Assembly: GCA_009756935.1 (NCBI GenBank)
Contig: VZDP01000001.1
Coordinates: forward strand, 21,832-85,831
Reading direction: 5' to 3'
DNA length: 64,000 nt
Source of the DNA: Mesomycoplasma ovipneumoniae
GTDB lineage: Bacteria; Bacillota_I; Bacilli_A; Mycoplasmatales; Metamycoplasmataceae
Shown: positions 1-10,532 of the stretch, piece after piece
How the letters are laid out: every line of letters begins with the position of its first letter
Position numbering within the stretch: the stretch's first letter is position 1
The notes under the pieces: generated by a model
What the model was told of the DNA's origin: nothing
The model's database searches: none
The model's input: the letters and a program-made list of their open reading frames with translations, nothing else
Program-made: the position numbers and the translations under genes

Positions 1-802
1 AACTATTGCTTCTTTAATTATTTCAGTCCGTTCAGTTCTTTGATCCCAAAGTTTGCCGCCCGGTTCAATTGGAATTGACGATGGCAGTGGTTTTTATAAA
101 TTTTGAGGTATTGGATTTTTAACTATTTCAGGAATAATTCTCACAATTGCTAACATTTTTTTTACAACTTTTGCCTCAATTCAGACAAGCGTTTCGATTG
201 TTGTCGGTCAAAATTTAGGTCAAAATAAAATTGAACTAGCCAAAAAAAACGCTGCAATGCTCAAAGGATTTTTATTTGTTGTTTCAGTTGTTATGTCAGT
301 TGTGGCCTTTATTATCGTTTTTGCTATCACAAAAACTGACTTGATCACAACGGGAATTAAAGAACAAGTTCAAAAAGGATTGTCTGATTATTTTGCCGAA
401 AATAATTTGCCAGTTGACCAAAGTATTATTGACGCCCAAAAAGTTCTAGCCGTTGATTTTTATCTAAATCAGATTTTTATAATCTGTATAGTTATAATTT
501 TAATTAATCCAATTTGGGTTCAAATTAATGCCTCTTTAACAATAATTAAAGCCGGCGGACGGGCTAATTTTGCTAGTTGGTGAGATTTTTTTACCGGTAT
601 AGGTCAACTTGTTTGACAAATTCTTATAGTTTTAGTTTTTATCCCGCTGATTTCTGAGGTTCATTTAAAACTTTTTATTTCACTGACAGTTTTTTATCTT
701 TCAGATATTCTAAAGTGAATTATTTTTGAACTAATTTATCTAAAAAGTAATTGGGCGATTAATTTGACGCTTGAAAATTCAGCCTTAAAAGAATCTATCT
801 AA
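1..802 (+). CDS. MATE family efflux transporter, C-terminal part
   Basis: Only the C-terminal 266 codons are in the window; the gene enters from the left edge in frame 2 and ends with TAA at 800-802. Read with TGA as Trp it is a polytopic membrane protein. The stretch SVSIVVGQNLGQNKIELAKK is typical of the MATE/NorM/DinF family (multi-antimicrobial extrusion, cation-coupled export of drugs or other organic compounds). At least five hydrophobic segments follow, with a charged extracytoplasmic loop (about KTDLITTGIKEQ to LPVDQ). The protein ends shortly after its last membrane helix, as in the family. Substrate cannot be told from sequence. Confidence 0.8.
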
Positions 803-828
803 AATGTTGTTGTTTATATTTTTTTTGC

Positions 829-834
829 TATAAT
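829..834 (+). promoter_or_regulatory. -10 box upstream of the ECF S component gene
   Basis: TATAAT preceded by a T-rich stretch (TTTTTTTGC). Predicted start about 840, giving a leader of about 50 nt that holds the Shine-Dalgarno AAAAGGAGAA before ATG 890. Confidence 0.6.
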
Positions 835-889
835 TTATTAAGTTAAACTCATTTTATAAGGGGAAAATTTTGGCAAAAGGAGAAATTTC

Positions 890-1855
890 ATGGCTAAGTT
901 GACGAATATGAAAATCTCTTTTGTGGCGATTTTCATATCAATTTCGGTAATTATGTTAATAATTGGGGTCAGATTGGCTCCTTTTGCCATTTTGCCTAAT
1001 TTTCGCTTTTCAATTATTGGACTGCCGATTAAAATAACGGGCTTTATTTTTGGGCCAATAGTTGGTTTTTTAACCGGTTTTTTATCTGATTTAATTACTT
1101 TTTTGTTTATTCCTGGCGTTTATTCTTGGTATTATACTCTTAGCCTTTCACTTACTGGGTTTATTCCTGGCATTTTCTTTTGATTTTTTGTTGTTCAAGG
1201 GAAAAAATGATTTCAAAAAGAGAAAATTTTAGAACGCCTAGGGGATAAAATTTTTACCCAAAAGCGAGAAATTTTTAACTACACTTATCATGCAATTAGC
1301 CATAACTCAAAAGATATAAACTTAGAGCGAAAAATGCGGCAAAATTTGCTTAAATTACAAAAAAAAGTTGCTAAAGTTCAAGCTTGAACTGAAGAAAAAG
1401 CTTTACTGAATTTTTATTGAATATCGAGCTTTTTTGTCCTGGCTTTAATAGCTGCGGCTGTTATTTCGACGGTTATGTTTAATTCTTCTATTGATTTTAG
1501 CAAAGCGCGCTTCATTTCTAGCAAAACTTCGTTTTTAATTTTGATTCTTTTTGGTACTTTTTCAATGATTATCTTCTTACTTGTTGCGCGTTTTATTAAC
1601 TTTTTCCGTAAAAATGAGCGATATTTGACTCTTGTTCCGATCGTTGCATTTTCTGCTTTACATGAGCCAATTGCAAGTGTTCTTGCCGCAAAAGGCGATG
1701 TAGAATCTGGTGCGCTTAATAATTTTGAAACTGCTTTTTTGACACATATAATTATTTCTCCAGCCAAAATTTGGATTAATGCGTCTGTTATTTATTTCAC
1801 TGCAAGAGCTGTTTTACCGCTAGTTTATAAAAAATTCTCTTACTCTCTTACTTAA
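890..1855 (+). CDS. ECF transporter S component-like membrane protein
   Basis: 321 aa. The N-terminal part (RLAPFAILPNFRFSIIGLPIKI then FGPIVGFLTGFLSDLITF) matches the S-component fold of energy-coupling factor transporters (folate/riboflavin-type): substrate-binding integral membrane subunits that pair with a shared EcfT and two EcfA ATPases. The ATPases and EcfT are not in the window. Start ATG 890 has a strong SD (AAAGGAGA). After about residue 95 there is a hydrophilic, basic insertion of some 80 residues (KEKILERLGDK to KVAKVQAW), then three further hydrophobic segments. That cytoplasmic insertion is unusual for S components. The vitamin or other substrate cannot be assigned. The next gene begins 3 nt after the stop, so the two are likely cotranscribed. 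Confidence 0.75.
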
Positions 1856-1858
1856 ATT

Positions 1859-3781
1859 ATGGAAAATATTATTAATTTTAATAACGAGAAAAAGCAAAAA
1901 CTTGTTTTTCATAATATAAAAAATAAGTATTGAAATTATTTTAGTCTTGAATTAGATGCAAAACAATGCGGATTTATTTATTCTTCTGATCCAAATTTTT
2001 TTAATGAATTCAAAACAATTCTTCAAAAAGAAAATTCTTATAATGGATTTATTCTTGAAAACGACAGACCTTATGATTACAGCAAAAACAGTTGTTTTTC
2101 AGATTTTTTATCAAAAGAAATGTTTGAAAGAATTAAAAAAAAGCTCGTGATTCAGGTTCTTTTATCCCATTGAAACACAAAGCCGTTCGAAATTGAAACT
2201 AATACAACAAGAAAATACATGTTGTATTTGACAATGCCCGAAATTGATCAATTTCTAACAAATATGGATAATCAAATAACTAATTTATTGGAAAAAAGTG
2301 CTTTTTTTTCTTTTAATTTTACCGAAATGGTCAATAAAATTAAAAGCGATTATAAAAAATTAAACGAAAATTTTTATAATCTGTACATAAAAACAGAATT
2401 AAATCCAAAAGTTGAGCAAGAAAATTTAAACCAAGAATTAAAACTTAGCAACCCTTTTTTTGATTCTAAATTTGACAACTTTAAAAGCAATGAAACTACC
2501 CAAAATGCATTAAAAATTATTAAAAATGATATAAAAAACATTATCAGCCAACATAATTCGCTAACAAATTCGGCCGATGCCGACCTTTATAAAATAAAAA
2601 TTTTTACTACTGGATATACTTGTTTTTTGAATCTGATAAAACAAAGTGGAAATTTTCGGTGACTATCAACTGAGCAAATATTTCAAATTTACTACGAATT
2701 TGAAGTTTGAATGTCCAAATTGTTAAACCAAAAAAGTCTTGATAATATTCCAAGTGTTCAAAACTTTTTTGATAAAACTTTTGCTGACGATTTTTGACTT
2801 TTTTGAAAAAAAAATCGTCAGCAAAAAATGCTTGAAGAAAAAAATAAAAAGGCACAAAAACACTTTCGAACAAAGAAAATTAACTCTTTTCGCAAGGAAA
2901 ATCCCTATTACCAAAATCTTAAAGTGAACAGCAAAACCTTGCTACGAGCGAATGTTTTGTGACAACACGAAGTAATTAGAATGAAAAAAAGCCTGAAAAA
3001 GAAGAATTTTCGTAACTCTTTTTTTGCAAAAAGACTTTGAGTTGCTTCTATCGAAAACAAGTTAAGAAGATTAAAAAATAAAATGTCAAAAAGTGAATAT
3101 TTTGGTCATTTTGCTTTTTTGAGAGACACCTTGGTGGATTTAAAAAATTTTTTTTACTATTATAATTTAAGCAGAATTGATACTTTTTTGAGAAAAAATC
3201 AATTTTTAATTTTCTGTTTTGAAAACAAAATTAATTTTGACATTTTGTACCAATTTTACGGTGAACTTCCTGAAAATATTTTGTTTTTTTTAGAACTAAA
3301 AAAAACAAAAATGGGTAATTATTCTCGCTTTTTGTTTGACGAGAGTTCTTTTTATTTAAACACTACTTACAAACAAAGACTTTTTCAGCATTTTTTTAAT
3401 GATGGCGACAATTTAGTCCAACTTTTTATTTGCGCAAAACGGTCAATCAAACCTATTCGAGATTTTAGCATTGTTTTTATTGAAAACGGTACTTTAATCG
3501 AATATATTCAAGAGGTAGATTTGCCTTTGACGCCAAAAACGACATTTGCTAAGTTTTTTTACCAAAATAGTAGTTTTGATCGAACTAATTTGTATTTGCT
3601 TGAAACGCAACTTTACAAGCAAATACAAAACGAAGTTTTTCGAAAAAACCCCTCTGGAATCAACAACAATTTTGAATATTATGCTGATTTTTGAAATCCT
3701 ATCAAAAATATAAAAGTAACTAACGAATTTTCAAGCCAAAACACACTTTTGGACGAAGATATTCTTGTCATAAATTTATAA
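1859..3781 (+). CDS. Degenerate ABC ATPase-like protein (OppF-related), function unknown
   Basis: 640 aa, reconstructed by reading six or more TGA codons as Trp. The first 60 residues are laid out like the start of an ABC ATPase (KLVFHNIKNKYW..FSLELDAKQCGFIYSSDPN), but the place where Walker A (GxxGxGKS) should be reads SSDPNFFN. Near the C-terminus RDFSIVFIENGTLIEYI resembles the end of Opp/Dpp ATPases (DRIAVMYxGxIVEyG). No ABC signature or Walker B is visible. The long middle part is Lys/Asn/Phe rich. From established knowledge, mollicutes carry a family of catalytically degenerate OppF-related proteins; this is probably one, which is inference. The gene follows the S component by 3 nt and precedes valS by 10 nt. 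It contains two perfect inverted repeats (2779-2826 and 3589-3629). Confidence 0.6.
2779..2826. repeat. Perfect inverted repeat in coding sequence, 17-bp arms
   Basis: Arms 2779-2795 and 2810-2826 are perfectly complementary (core TTTTGCTGACGATTTTT), loop 14 nt. It lies inside the OppF-related gene and encodes about residues 307-323. No stop is created. Confidence 0.9.
3589..3629. repeat. Perfect inverted repeat in coding sequence, 14-bp arms
   Basis: Arms 3589-3602 and 3616-3629 (TTTGTATTTGCTTG and its complement), loop 13 nt, near the 3' end of the OppF-related gene. Confidence 0.9.
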
Positions 3782-3791
3782 TGGGTGAATC

Positions 3792-6260
3792 ATGGAAAAT
3801 AAATATAATCATAAAACAGTTGAAAAAAATAGAAACCAAAAATGACTTGATAAGCAGTTTTTTTATGCTAGTTCAAATCCAAAAAAACCTTTTTCCATCA
3901 TAAGTCCGCCCCCAAATGTTACAGGACACTTGCATTTAGGTCATGCTTGAAATATTTTTATTCAAGATTCCTTGATTAGATTTCATAAACTTCAAGGCTT
4001 TGACGTTCTTTTATTGCCTTGTGTTGATCATGCTGGAATTGCTACTCAGGCTAAAGTTGAAGCTTTTTTAGCTGAAGAAAATATTTCTAAATTTGACTTA
4101 GGCCGTCAAAAATTTATCCAAAAATGCTATGAGTGAAAAGATCAGCAGTACATAAAAATCAAAGAACAATGAAACAAATTAGGAATTGCATTTGATTATT
4201 CCAAAGAAAGATTTACGCTTGATGATGAGGCTCAGCTCGCTGTTTCAAATTTTTTTATCAAATTATGAGAAAAAAATTTGATTTATCGCGGAAAAAGAGC
4301 GATAAATTGGGATCCAAAATTACAAACCGCACTTTCAAATATTGAAGTTATCAATAAACCTGTTAATCAAAAAATGTATTATTTAAAGTACTTTTTGAAA
4401 GACTCAAGCGAATTTTTGACCGTGGCAACAACAAGAATTGAAACTATTTCGTCCGACGTTGTTCTAGCTGTAAATCCAAAAGATAAAAGATATTTGGGCT
4501 TTATTGACAAAGAAGTTATTCATCCTTTGACTAAAAAAATTATAAAAATAATTGGCGACTCAAATGTTGCTCAAGATTTTGGCTCTGGAGTCATGAAAGT
4601 TTCGGCTCACTCGATTTTAGACTTTGAAATTCTAGAAAAAAACAGCCTTTCTGCCGAAGATTGCATTGATGACTATGGTAATTTAAATAAAAATACCCTT
4701 GAATTTGAAGGTAAAAATAGATTTGAAGCCAGAGATTTAATCGTAAAAAAACTTGAAAATGAAGGCCTTTTAATTAAGACCGAAGACGTTGTTTCAAATG
4801 TCGGCTTTTCACAAAGAAGCGGCGAAATTGTCGAAATTCTTAAAAAACCACAGTGATTTGTAAAAATGGATGAACTGTCTCAGTCATTAATTTCGCACCT
4901 AAATTCAAAAGATAAAATTCTATTTTACCCGCGCGGATTTGAGAAAAATTTAAGAAAATGATTCGATAAAATCCACGACTGAACTATCTCACGCCAACTT
5001 TGATGAGGTCACAGAATCCCTGTTTGGTATAAAAATGACGAATTTAAAGTTCAAATAACATCACCTGGCCAAGGATGGACTCAAGATCCTGATGTTCTTG
5101 ATACTTGATTTTCTTCAGGAATTAGTGCCTTTTCTTTTTTAGGATGACCTAATAATTCTGAATTAATTAAGTCCTATTTCCCGACAAGTTTGCTCGTTAC
5201 TGGCTGAGATATCTTGTTTTTTTGAGTTGCCAGAATGTATTTTTCCTCTCTTTTTGTTATGGATAAAAAACCGTTTGAAAAAGTTCTACTTCACGGTCTT
5301 ATTCGCGATGAAGAAGGGCGAAAAATGTCAAAATCACTCGGAAACGGGATCGATCCTATGGAAATAATTGAAAAATACGGGTCAGATTCTTTAAGACAAA
5401 TGCTTCTTTTTAACTCAAGTCCGGGAAAAGATATAAGGTTTAGCGTTGAAAAATTAAATTCAGCTTGAAATTTAAGCAATAAACTTTGAAATATTGCCAA
5501 ATATATTAAAAGTTTGGACAATTCTCATAGAAAACCAGATTTTATCGACTTTTGAATGGAAGGTAAAATTTATGATTTTAAAAAACAAATCGTAAAAAAT
5601 ATTAAAAAATACAATTTTAGTGTTATTGGAACCGAAATTAATAATTTTATCTTTGGTGATTTTTCTTCTCGTTATATAGAATTGATTAAAACTAGACAAA
5701 ACGGTTTTTATGCTAGAAAACTATTAAAAAGTGTCTTGATAATTTTGCACCCTTTTATGCCTTTTTTGACAGATTTTTTGATGGAAGAAATTTTTGATGA
5801 GGAAATTTTAGAACAAAAAATGCCTAGAGTTAGGCAATTTAGTGACAATCAAAAAGTCGAAAATATCCTTGAAATTATTGATAGTTTAAGGTCTTATCGC
5901 GAAAATTTACAGATTTCAAAAAAAATTATGTTGGAATTTTGTGTTATTGATGCTGAGTTCCAAAAAGAAGAAATTGAGATTATTAGTAAGTTTGTTTTTG
6001 GAAAATGAGTGCCAAACAATGAGTTTATTATTAAAACCAAAAACTTTAAAATTTCGCTTAAAATTCCTGACGAAGTAAAAAAAGCGCAAGAAGAAAACTA
6101 TATAAAAGAAATTGAATTCTTAAAAAGCGAAATTTTAAGGGCAGAAACTTTACTTTCAAATCAAAAATTTGTTGAAAAAGCACCTAAAGAAAAAGTTGAA
6201 CAAGAATGTGAAAAACTTAAGAAATTTAAAGAAAAATTAGAATTTTACGAAAAAAAATAA
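3792..6260 (+). CDS. valS: Valyl-tRNA synthetase
   Basis: 822 aa. Charges tRNA-Val with valine. The class Ia signatures are clear: [16 protein letters not shown] near residue 38 (HIGH motif as HLGH) and [12 protein letters not shown] near residue 512 (KMSKS). Between them lies the CP1 editing domain ([20 protein letters not shown]). The C-terminus ends in a Lys/Glu-rich coiled coil (about residues 750-822), the usual ValS tail. The start is the ATG at 3792; the ATG at 3781 is in another frame. Many TGA codons fall on conserved Trp (for example HLGHAW). Spacing of 10 nt from the preceding gene suggests one transcript. The 3' end converges on the minus-strand lipoprotein gene, with an insertion between them (see 6279-6855). 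Confidence 0.97.
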
Positions 6261-6278
6261 ATTATTTTTTTCGATTAT
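6242..6278. repeat. Left direct repeat flanking a non-coding insertion
   Basis: 37 nt starting ATTTTACG and ending CGATTAT. Its first half is the 3' end of valS (codons F-Y-E-K-K-stop). Its second half, read on the minus strand, matches the 3' end of the convergent lipoprotein gene (I-I-E-K-K). A near-identical copy lies at 6856-6891. Confidence 0.85.
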
Positions 6279-6331
6279 CCTGAGTTTTCAGGCTTGATGA
6301 CAAAAGTTCACTTTTTAGTGAATATAAATAT

Positions 6332-6360
6332 GAAAAAATACCCGAATTTACGGGTTTTTT
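6332..6360 (+). terminator. Rho-independent terminator in repeat copy A
   Basis: Stem TACCCG / CGGGT with loop AATTTA followed by TTTTTT. It probably ends the valS transcript. The same hairpin, with GTAAATCC in the loop region, recurs in repeat copies B and C. Confidence 0.7.
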
Positions 6361-6420
6361 GATGCTAAAATCTTAATTTTTATAATTTTGAATTTAATCT
6401 TTTGCAAACAAAAAAATGCT

Positions 6421-6447
6421 TTGTCAAAAATAAAGTTATGTTATAAT
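6421..6447 (+). promoter_or_regulatory. Promoter-like pair in the insertion, without a gene behind it
   Basis: TTGTCA at 6421-6426 and TATAAT at 6442-6447, spacer 15 nt. Downstream GGGAGGATAAGATATG looks like an SD and start codon, but the frame stops after four codons. Either a decayed gene or a small non-coding transcript. Confidence 0.4.
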
Positions 6448-6650
6448 AAACCTCACTAAGAATGAATTAATAAATTTTGAAATTGAATTAGGGAGGATAA
6501 GATATGTTTTTGCCATAAAAAAATCAGAAAATGCGAATTTTCCGTTATATTTTTAAATATGATGGAATGCCTTAAATTTACCCGTTTAGAAATCTTCAAA
6601 TTTAGGGCTTTTAATTATTGTTCTTTCAAAACTTCATATATTTTTTTAGG

Positions 6651-6689
6651 CTCAATGTAAATAAAAATGAGTTTTCTATTTGCATTGAG
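6651..6689. repeat. Long hairpin inside the insertion
   Basis: Arms 6651-6663 (CTCAATGTAAATA) and 6677-6689 (TATTTGCATTGAG) pair with one G-T; loop 13-14 nt. Could structure a small RNA transcribed from 6421-6447, or be part of an old terminator. Confidence 0.6.
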
Positions 6690-6785
6690 TTTAAATAGTA
6701 TTGTTTTTTATGGTTTTTGTTGTTTTATCCATAAATTGATTTTTATCAGTGTTTTAAAATAGGTAATTAACTCTTGCCAAAAAAG

Positions 6786-6826
6786 TTAAAAAAGCGCCCA
6801 AAATAATAAACCAGACGCTTTTTTAA
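6786..6826. terminator. Bidirectional terminator candidate
   Basis: Arms TTAAAAAAGCG (6786-6796) and CGCTTTTTTAA (6816-6826), 19-nt loop. T-runs on either strand; likely ends the minus-strand lipoprotein transcript. Confidence 0.55.
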
Positions 6827-6855
6827 GATTATCTCATCAAAGTGGGAAAATCGAG

Positions 6856-6891
6856 ATTTTACGAAAAAATAAACTATTTTTTTTCGATTAT
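6856..6891. repeat. Right direct repeat flanking the non-coding insertion
   Basis: 36 nt, almost identical to 6242-6278. Its left part is a relic of the valS 3' end (ATTTTACGAAAAAATAA); its right part is the functional 3' end of the lipoprotein gene. Confidence 0.85.
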
Positions 6892-7956
6892 TATAGAAAA
6901 ATTTTTGTCAAAGTTAATTGTTTTGCCTTCAAAAGGTACAACAAAAGTTTGGGTAAAAAATCTAACAAACGGATAGTCTGATAATTGGTCTTTTGGATCT
7001 TCGGTTTTAGAAAAAAATGCTTCGGGATTAGCGTTTTTTTCATATTTATCAGATTTATATTCCAAATTAATTACTGAAATATTTGAATCTAGGGAATTTT
7101 TCTGCGTTATTTCGCGTTTTAGGTTGTTTTGTTTTTCATCTAATGTGAAAGTGATTTCATTTTTTTCAAAATCGATGTTTTTTAAAAAAAGCTTGTAATT
7201 AGGGAATGTTTGCGAATCAAGAAAGCCAAATAAATTTTTTTCTGTACTTTGGGGAGAGTTGGGATCTTTGTGTTTATAAGCAAAAGAATTAAGCATTTGA
7301 TTAACATTTATTTGCAAATAATTTTTGTTATCATTTGAAATTAGATCTTTTTTCAGCAATTTTAACTCAACAGATGAATACGGAGTTAAGGTTCGAGGGA
7401 ATTTTGTTGAATTTTCAGGTATACTAATTTTTTGGCCGTTTTGTTCAAATTCTGTAAAACCAACCGAAGTTGGAATTACATAAATAAATCAAAAATCCTT
7501 TGAATTTTCGGCTACAGTTGGGACATAAATTGAGTCAGGACCTTGATTTAATTTGCGCTTAACGTCTTGAAGTTGCTTAGAATTATAGTAGCGATTTATT
7601 AAATTTAAGTATGTTATTTCCGAATTTGGGCTAAATCTTGATGTATATTCGGGATTTATTTTTTGTGAATTTGAAATTTTTGGAGCATCATTTAGATTAA
7701 GTAGGTAAAATTGTGAATCTTTTTGCTCGTATATTTGTTGCTGTTTTTCGGTAGGAATTTCAATTAAACTCTCTGAATTAATGAATTTTTTTAAACTTAT
7801 AGCATTTTGAACGCCGAGACCTGTTGGATTTAAAATCGGATCTTCAGTTTTACCATCATTCCCACATGAGGCTATGATAAAAACAGTTTGTGGTATTCAA
7901 AAACTGCTAAATAGAAAATGCCGAAAAATTTTTTTTACTTTTTTGTTAAAATTCAC
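6874..7956 (-). CDS. Predicted lipoprotein, function unknown
   Basis: About 360 aa. N-terminus MNFNKKVKKIFRHFLFSSFW, then a hydrophobic stretch ending in the lipobox IIASC (Cys near residue 31), so it should be exported and lipid-anchored on the outer face of the membrane. I see no domain I recognise; the mature part is rich in Asn, Lys and Gln, with one tract near residues 80-90 (PTEKQQQIYEQK). Start: GTG at 7956, 18 nt after AGAAGG; an upstream ATT codon would sit closer to that SD and cannot be excluded. Stop TAG at 6874-6876. It lies 39 nt downstream of the McrB-like gene and is probably cotranscribed with it. Confidence 0.75.
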
Positions 7957-7995
7957 AGTTAAATTTAAATAAATCCTTCTAAAATTAATACATTT

Positions 7996-10452
7996 TTACG
8001 AGTCAAAAAAATTAGCTTTAAAGATTTTTAGGCGTTCGGTTCCTTCGGAATTAATGAATTTATTTGCCAAAGTTAAATATGAGTTATAGTTGAAAATTAG
8101 TTCTCTTTTATTTTTAAAGGTAAAACTTCATAAGAAAAATAGGACTTTGTTAGCAAAAAGATCAGGATTTTGCAATATATTTTGATCTATTTCAAAAGGA
8201 AGTTGTAAAGTATAGTCCTGATTTTTGTTAGCAAGTTGTTTTTCTAAAAGTCTTAAAAAATCATCTCAATTCAAACCAGTGTCGCAAATTTCTTTTTTTA
8301 GCAAAATGTTTACTTGCTTTTTGTTAGGTAAATGTTTAAAATCTCAATTTTCTAGTAAATCAATAGGAAAGTCAAATTCTTGATTTTCAACATCGACAAC
8401 AGCAGTTGCAATAATTGTGAGATTTGCTGGAATATAAATTTTTTGGTCATCATTTGAAAAAACATATGAAGAAACTTCTGGGAGTGAAATTGAAAAAAAG
8501 CTGTTAGCTTTTTCATCACGATAAAAAAGCGGTTTTAGTTGTGAAACTAAATCAATTGCAGCTTTTTTATCCATGTTTTCAAGAATTAAGAAGTATTTTT
8601 TATCTGGATTTCAAAAAGAGGTTCTCAAAATCCGTGAAAATGGACCAGGAATAAAATTAGCTTGATTTTTTTCATCAACGCTAAAATCACTATAACCAAC
8701 AAAATCTTGAATAGTGTAACTATCAGAAAAAGTAGCTATTTCATAGTTATTTTTGTCCAAATGATGTTCAAAAATATTGTTTTTAATTTCATCATAAATC
8801 TGATTTTGAGATGAAGAAATTAAAAATATATTCTTACCGGACATAATTTTTGTCGTTTTTTGACTTATTGTGATTTCGTCTTTAATTTTTCTTTTCTCTA
8901 ATAAGTTGAAAAAATTTTGCTTAAATTTGGGTTGATTTAGTAAATTTTTAATTGAGAAGTCGATTAATTTATATACGTTGTTAATAAAATAATTATAATA
9001 ATGCTCTCTGGATTTTAAAAATGTAGAAGCTGGGAGTTTTACATTGTTAATTTGGGTTTGTGATTCTGTCGGTAAATAGCAAATTTTTTCTGAATCTACG
9101 GAGTCTTTTTCTAGTTGTTGTGTTTTTTGTTCTTCTATTTTGATGTCTTCAATTTTAGTTGACTTTGAATTTAATGATTTTGAACCGACAGTTTCTGAAT
9201 TTTCACAAGGGCAAGAGAGAATTTCGGAAGAATGCAAAATGCCAGGCAAAGATTTTTTTGTTTTGCTTGAATATTTTTCATCTGAATTTTCCAAGTTTTT
9301 CTCATTGTTTTCAGGTCAATATGTTATTTGAGAATCTAAAATTATACCTAAATTCATAGGATAATTTTGATTTTCTGATAAATTTTTAGGGTTATTTTCG
9401 CAGCAACTTTGACTGTCAAATGCAGGTGTGTAAAATTGGGAAAATTCGCCTAAATTACACTTTTTTTCAACAGGTTTAATTGTGTCTTCAGCGCTTTTAA
9501 TTTCAAGTTCGTTTAACTCAGCTGTTGTTTCTGGTTGTTGACTTTGGTCTAAAACTTCGTTTTGAGACCTCAAGTCGTCCTGAGTGTCTTCATTTTCGGC
9601 CTGAATCTCGTTTGGAGTTTTGGTTGGAGTTTCATTTTTAGCTAAAACCGGGGGTATTTCTTGTGATTTATTTTTCAGAACGCTTATGATATAGTCATAA
9701 TTTGCTTGAGAATTTGAGGTTAAATAATTAGATCATTTTTCCGGATCTAGCCTTATGGCGCTTGCTTTTTCAAAATTATATGACTCTAATTGAGTGTTGC
9801 ATTTGCTTATTAGTTCGTCAATTCTTGAATATCAGTAATCAAAAAGTTTTATTTTAAAAAATTTTGTGCTGTATTGTTGACTTTTTTCACGAAAAGACAA
9901 CACTTCAAAAAAGATCCCAGAAATTAGAATATAAAAAATGTGGTCTTTTTGTGTTAAATTATAACGCTGAAGTTTTTCGTCAAACTCTGGGCAAGAAGGC
10001 TCTCCGAAATTAAAATTATCGAAAATTTCATCGACTGAAACTGGTCCGTTTTTCTTCTCTTTGAGCAATTCCAGCGTCATTTTAAACAAGTGGCGATATT
10101 CTTCATTAATAAAAGTAACCAAATTAAACAAAATAATGCTTATATATTCGCGCACTTTTATTGTTCCGTTGTTTATTAATTTAGCTAAAATATTAAGTTT
10201 TTGCTGTCCGTTAACTAAAATATTTGTTTTTGCAATCCCGAGTTGAGAGGCTAATCTTATGTGTTCACTCAAATCTCCAACTGGTTTTCAGTTTTTATTT
10301 TTGTAAATTTTTAGTCATTTACTTTTGAAATTTGGGTTTATTTCTTCTTTATTTAAATAAAGTGCTTTAATTAATATTTCTAAACTTTCGGCTTTTCGAA
10401 GGTGAGTATTTGAAATTAGTGTTCAAATACAAGGTGAAATTTTGTTATTCAT
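7996..10452 (-). CDS. Large McrB-like AAA+ family protein, apparently without Walker motifs
   Basis: 818 aa, one frame when TGA is Trp. Residues 1-235 are an alpha-helical region of unknown type. Residues about 240-490 are low-complexity, acidic and Ser/Glu/Gln rich, a likely disordered linker with several Cys (CENSETVG, SCPCENSE). The C-terminal third follows the McrB/MoxR-like AAA+ layout: NYEIATFSDSYTIQDFVGY then FIPGPFSRILRTSFWNPDKK, then YFLILENMD in place of Walker B (YIIDEINR), and IYIPANLTIIATAVVDVEN in place of the sensor-1 strand (VPxNLYIIGTMN). Walker A would be near residue 540, where the sequence reads ISSSQNQIY, so ATP binding seems lost. No McrC-like nuclease lies nearby. Start ATG 10452 follows CGGAGATACTAA. 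Function unknown; the family link is by motif order only. Confidence 0.6.
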
Positions 10453-10532
10453 TTAGTATCTCCGTAGATTTTTAAACTTTTTAAACATTTAATACTATTT
10501 TAGCGAATTCTTGCAAACCTTTATTTATATTA

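Larger units (their letters stand above)
6279..6855. mobile_element. About 577-bp non-coding insertion (repeat copy A), possible MITE-like element
   Basis: The 613 bases between valS and the next gene hold no credible gene. The segment starts exactly at the conserved left end of the dispersed repeat (CCTGAGTTT..TTGATG) also found at 51769 and 60855, and is bounded by direct repeats 6242-6278 and 6856-6891 made of the two convergent gene ends. Inside are a TTCACT/AGTGAA hairpin (6307-6322), a terminator (6332-6360), a promoter-like pair (6421-6447) followed by GGGAGGAT and ATG but no reading frame, a hairpin (6651-6689), a 22-nt match to the 3' end of the permease gene at 62499 (6757-6779) and a second terminator (6786-6826). 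The two ends are weakly inverted (both contain TTTGATG or TTGATGA). That it is mobile is inference. Confidence 0.55.

Noticed and set aside
1414..1767. Minus-strand ORF of 117 codons
   Set aside because: Lies wholly inside the ECF S component gene; no SD, no family resemblance, a shadow frame.
4275..4304. 9-bp inverted repeat in valS (ATTTATCGC and complement)
   Set aside because: Arms too short to separate from chance at this base composition.
7996..10452. McrBC-type restriction system
   Set aside because: No McrC or nuclease gene adjacent and the AAA+ motifs are degenerate, so a working system is not supported.
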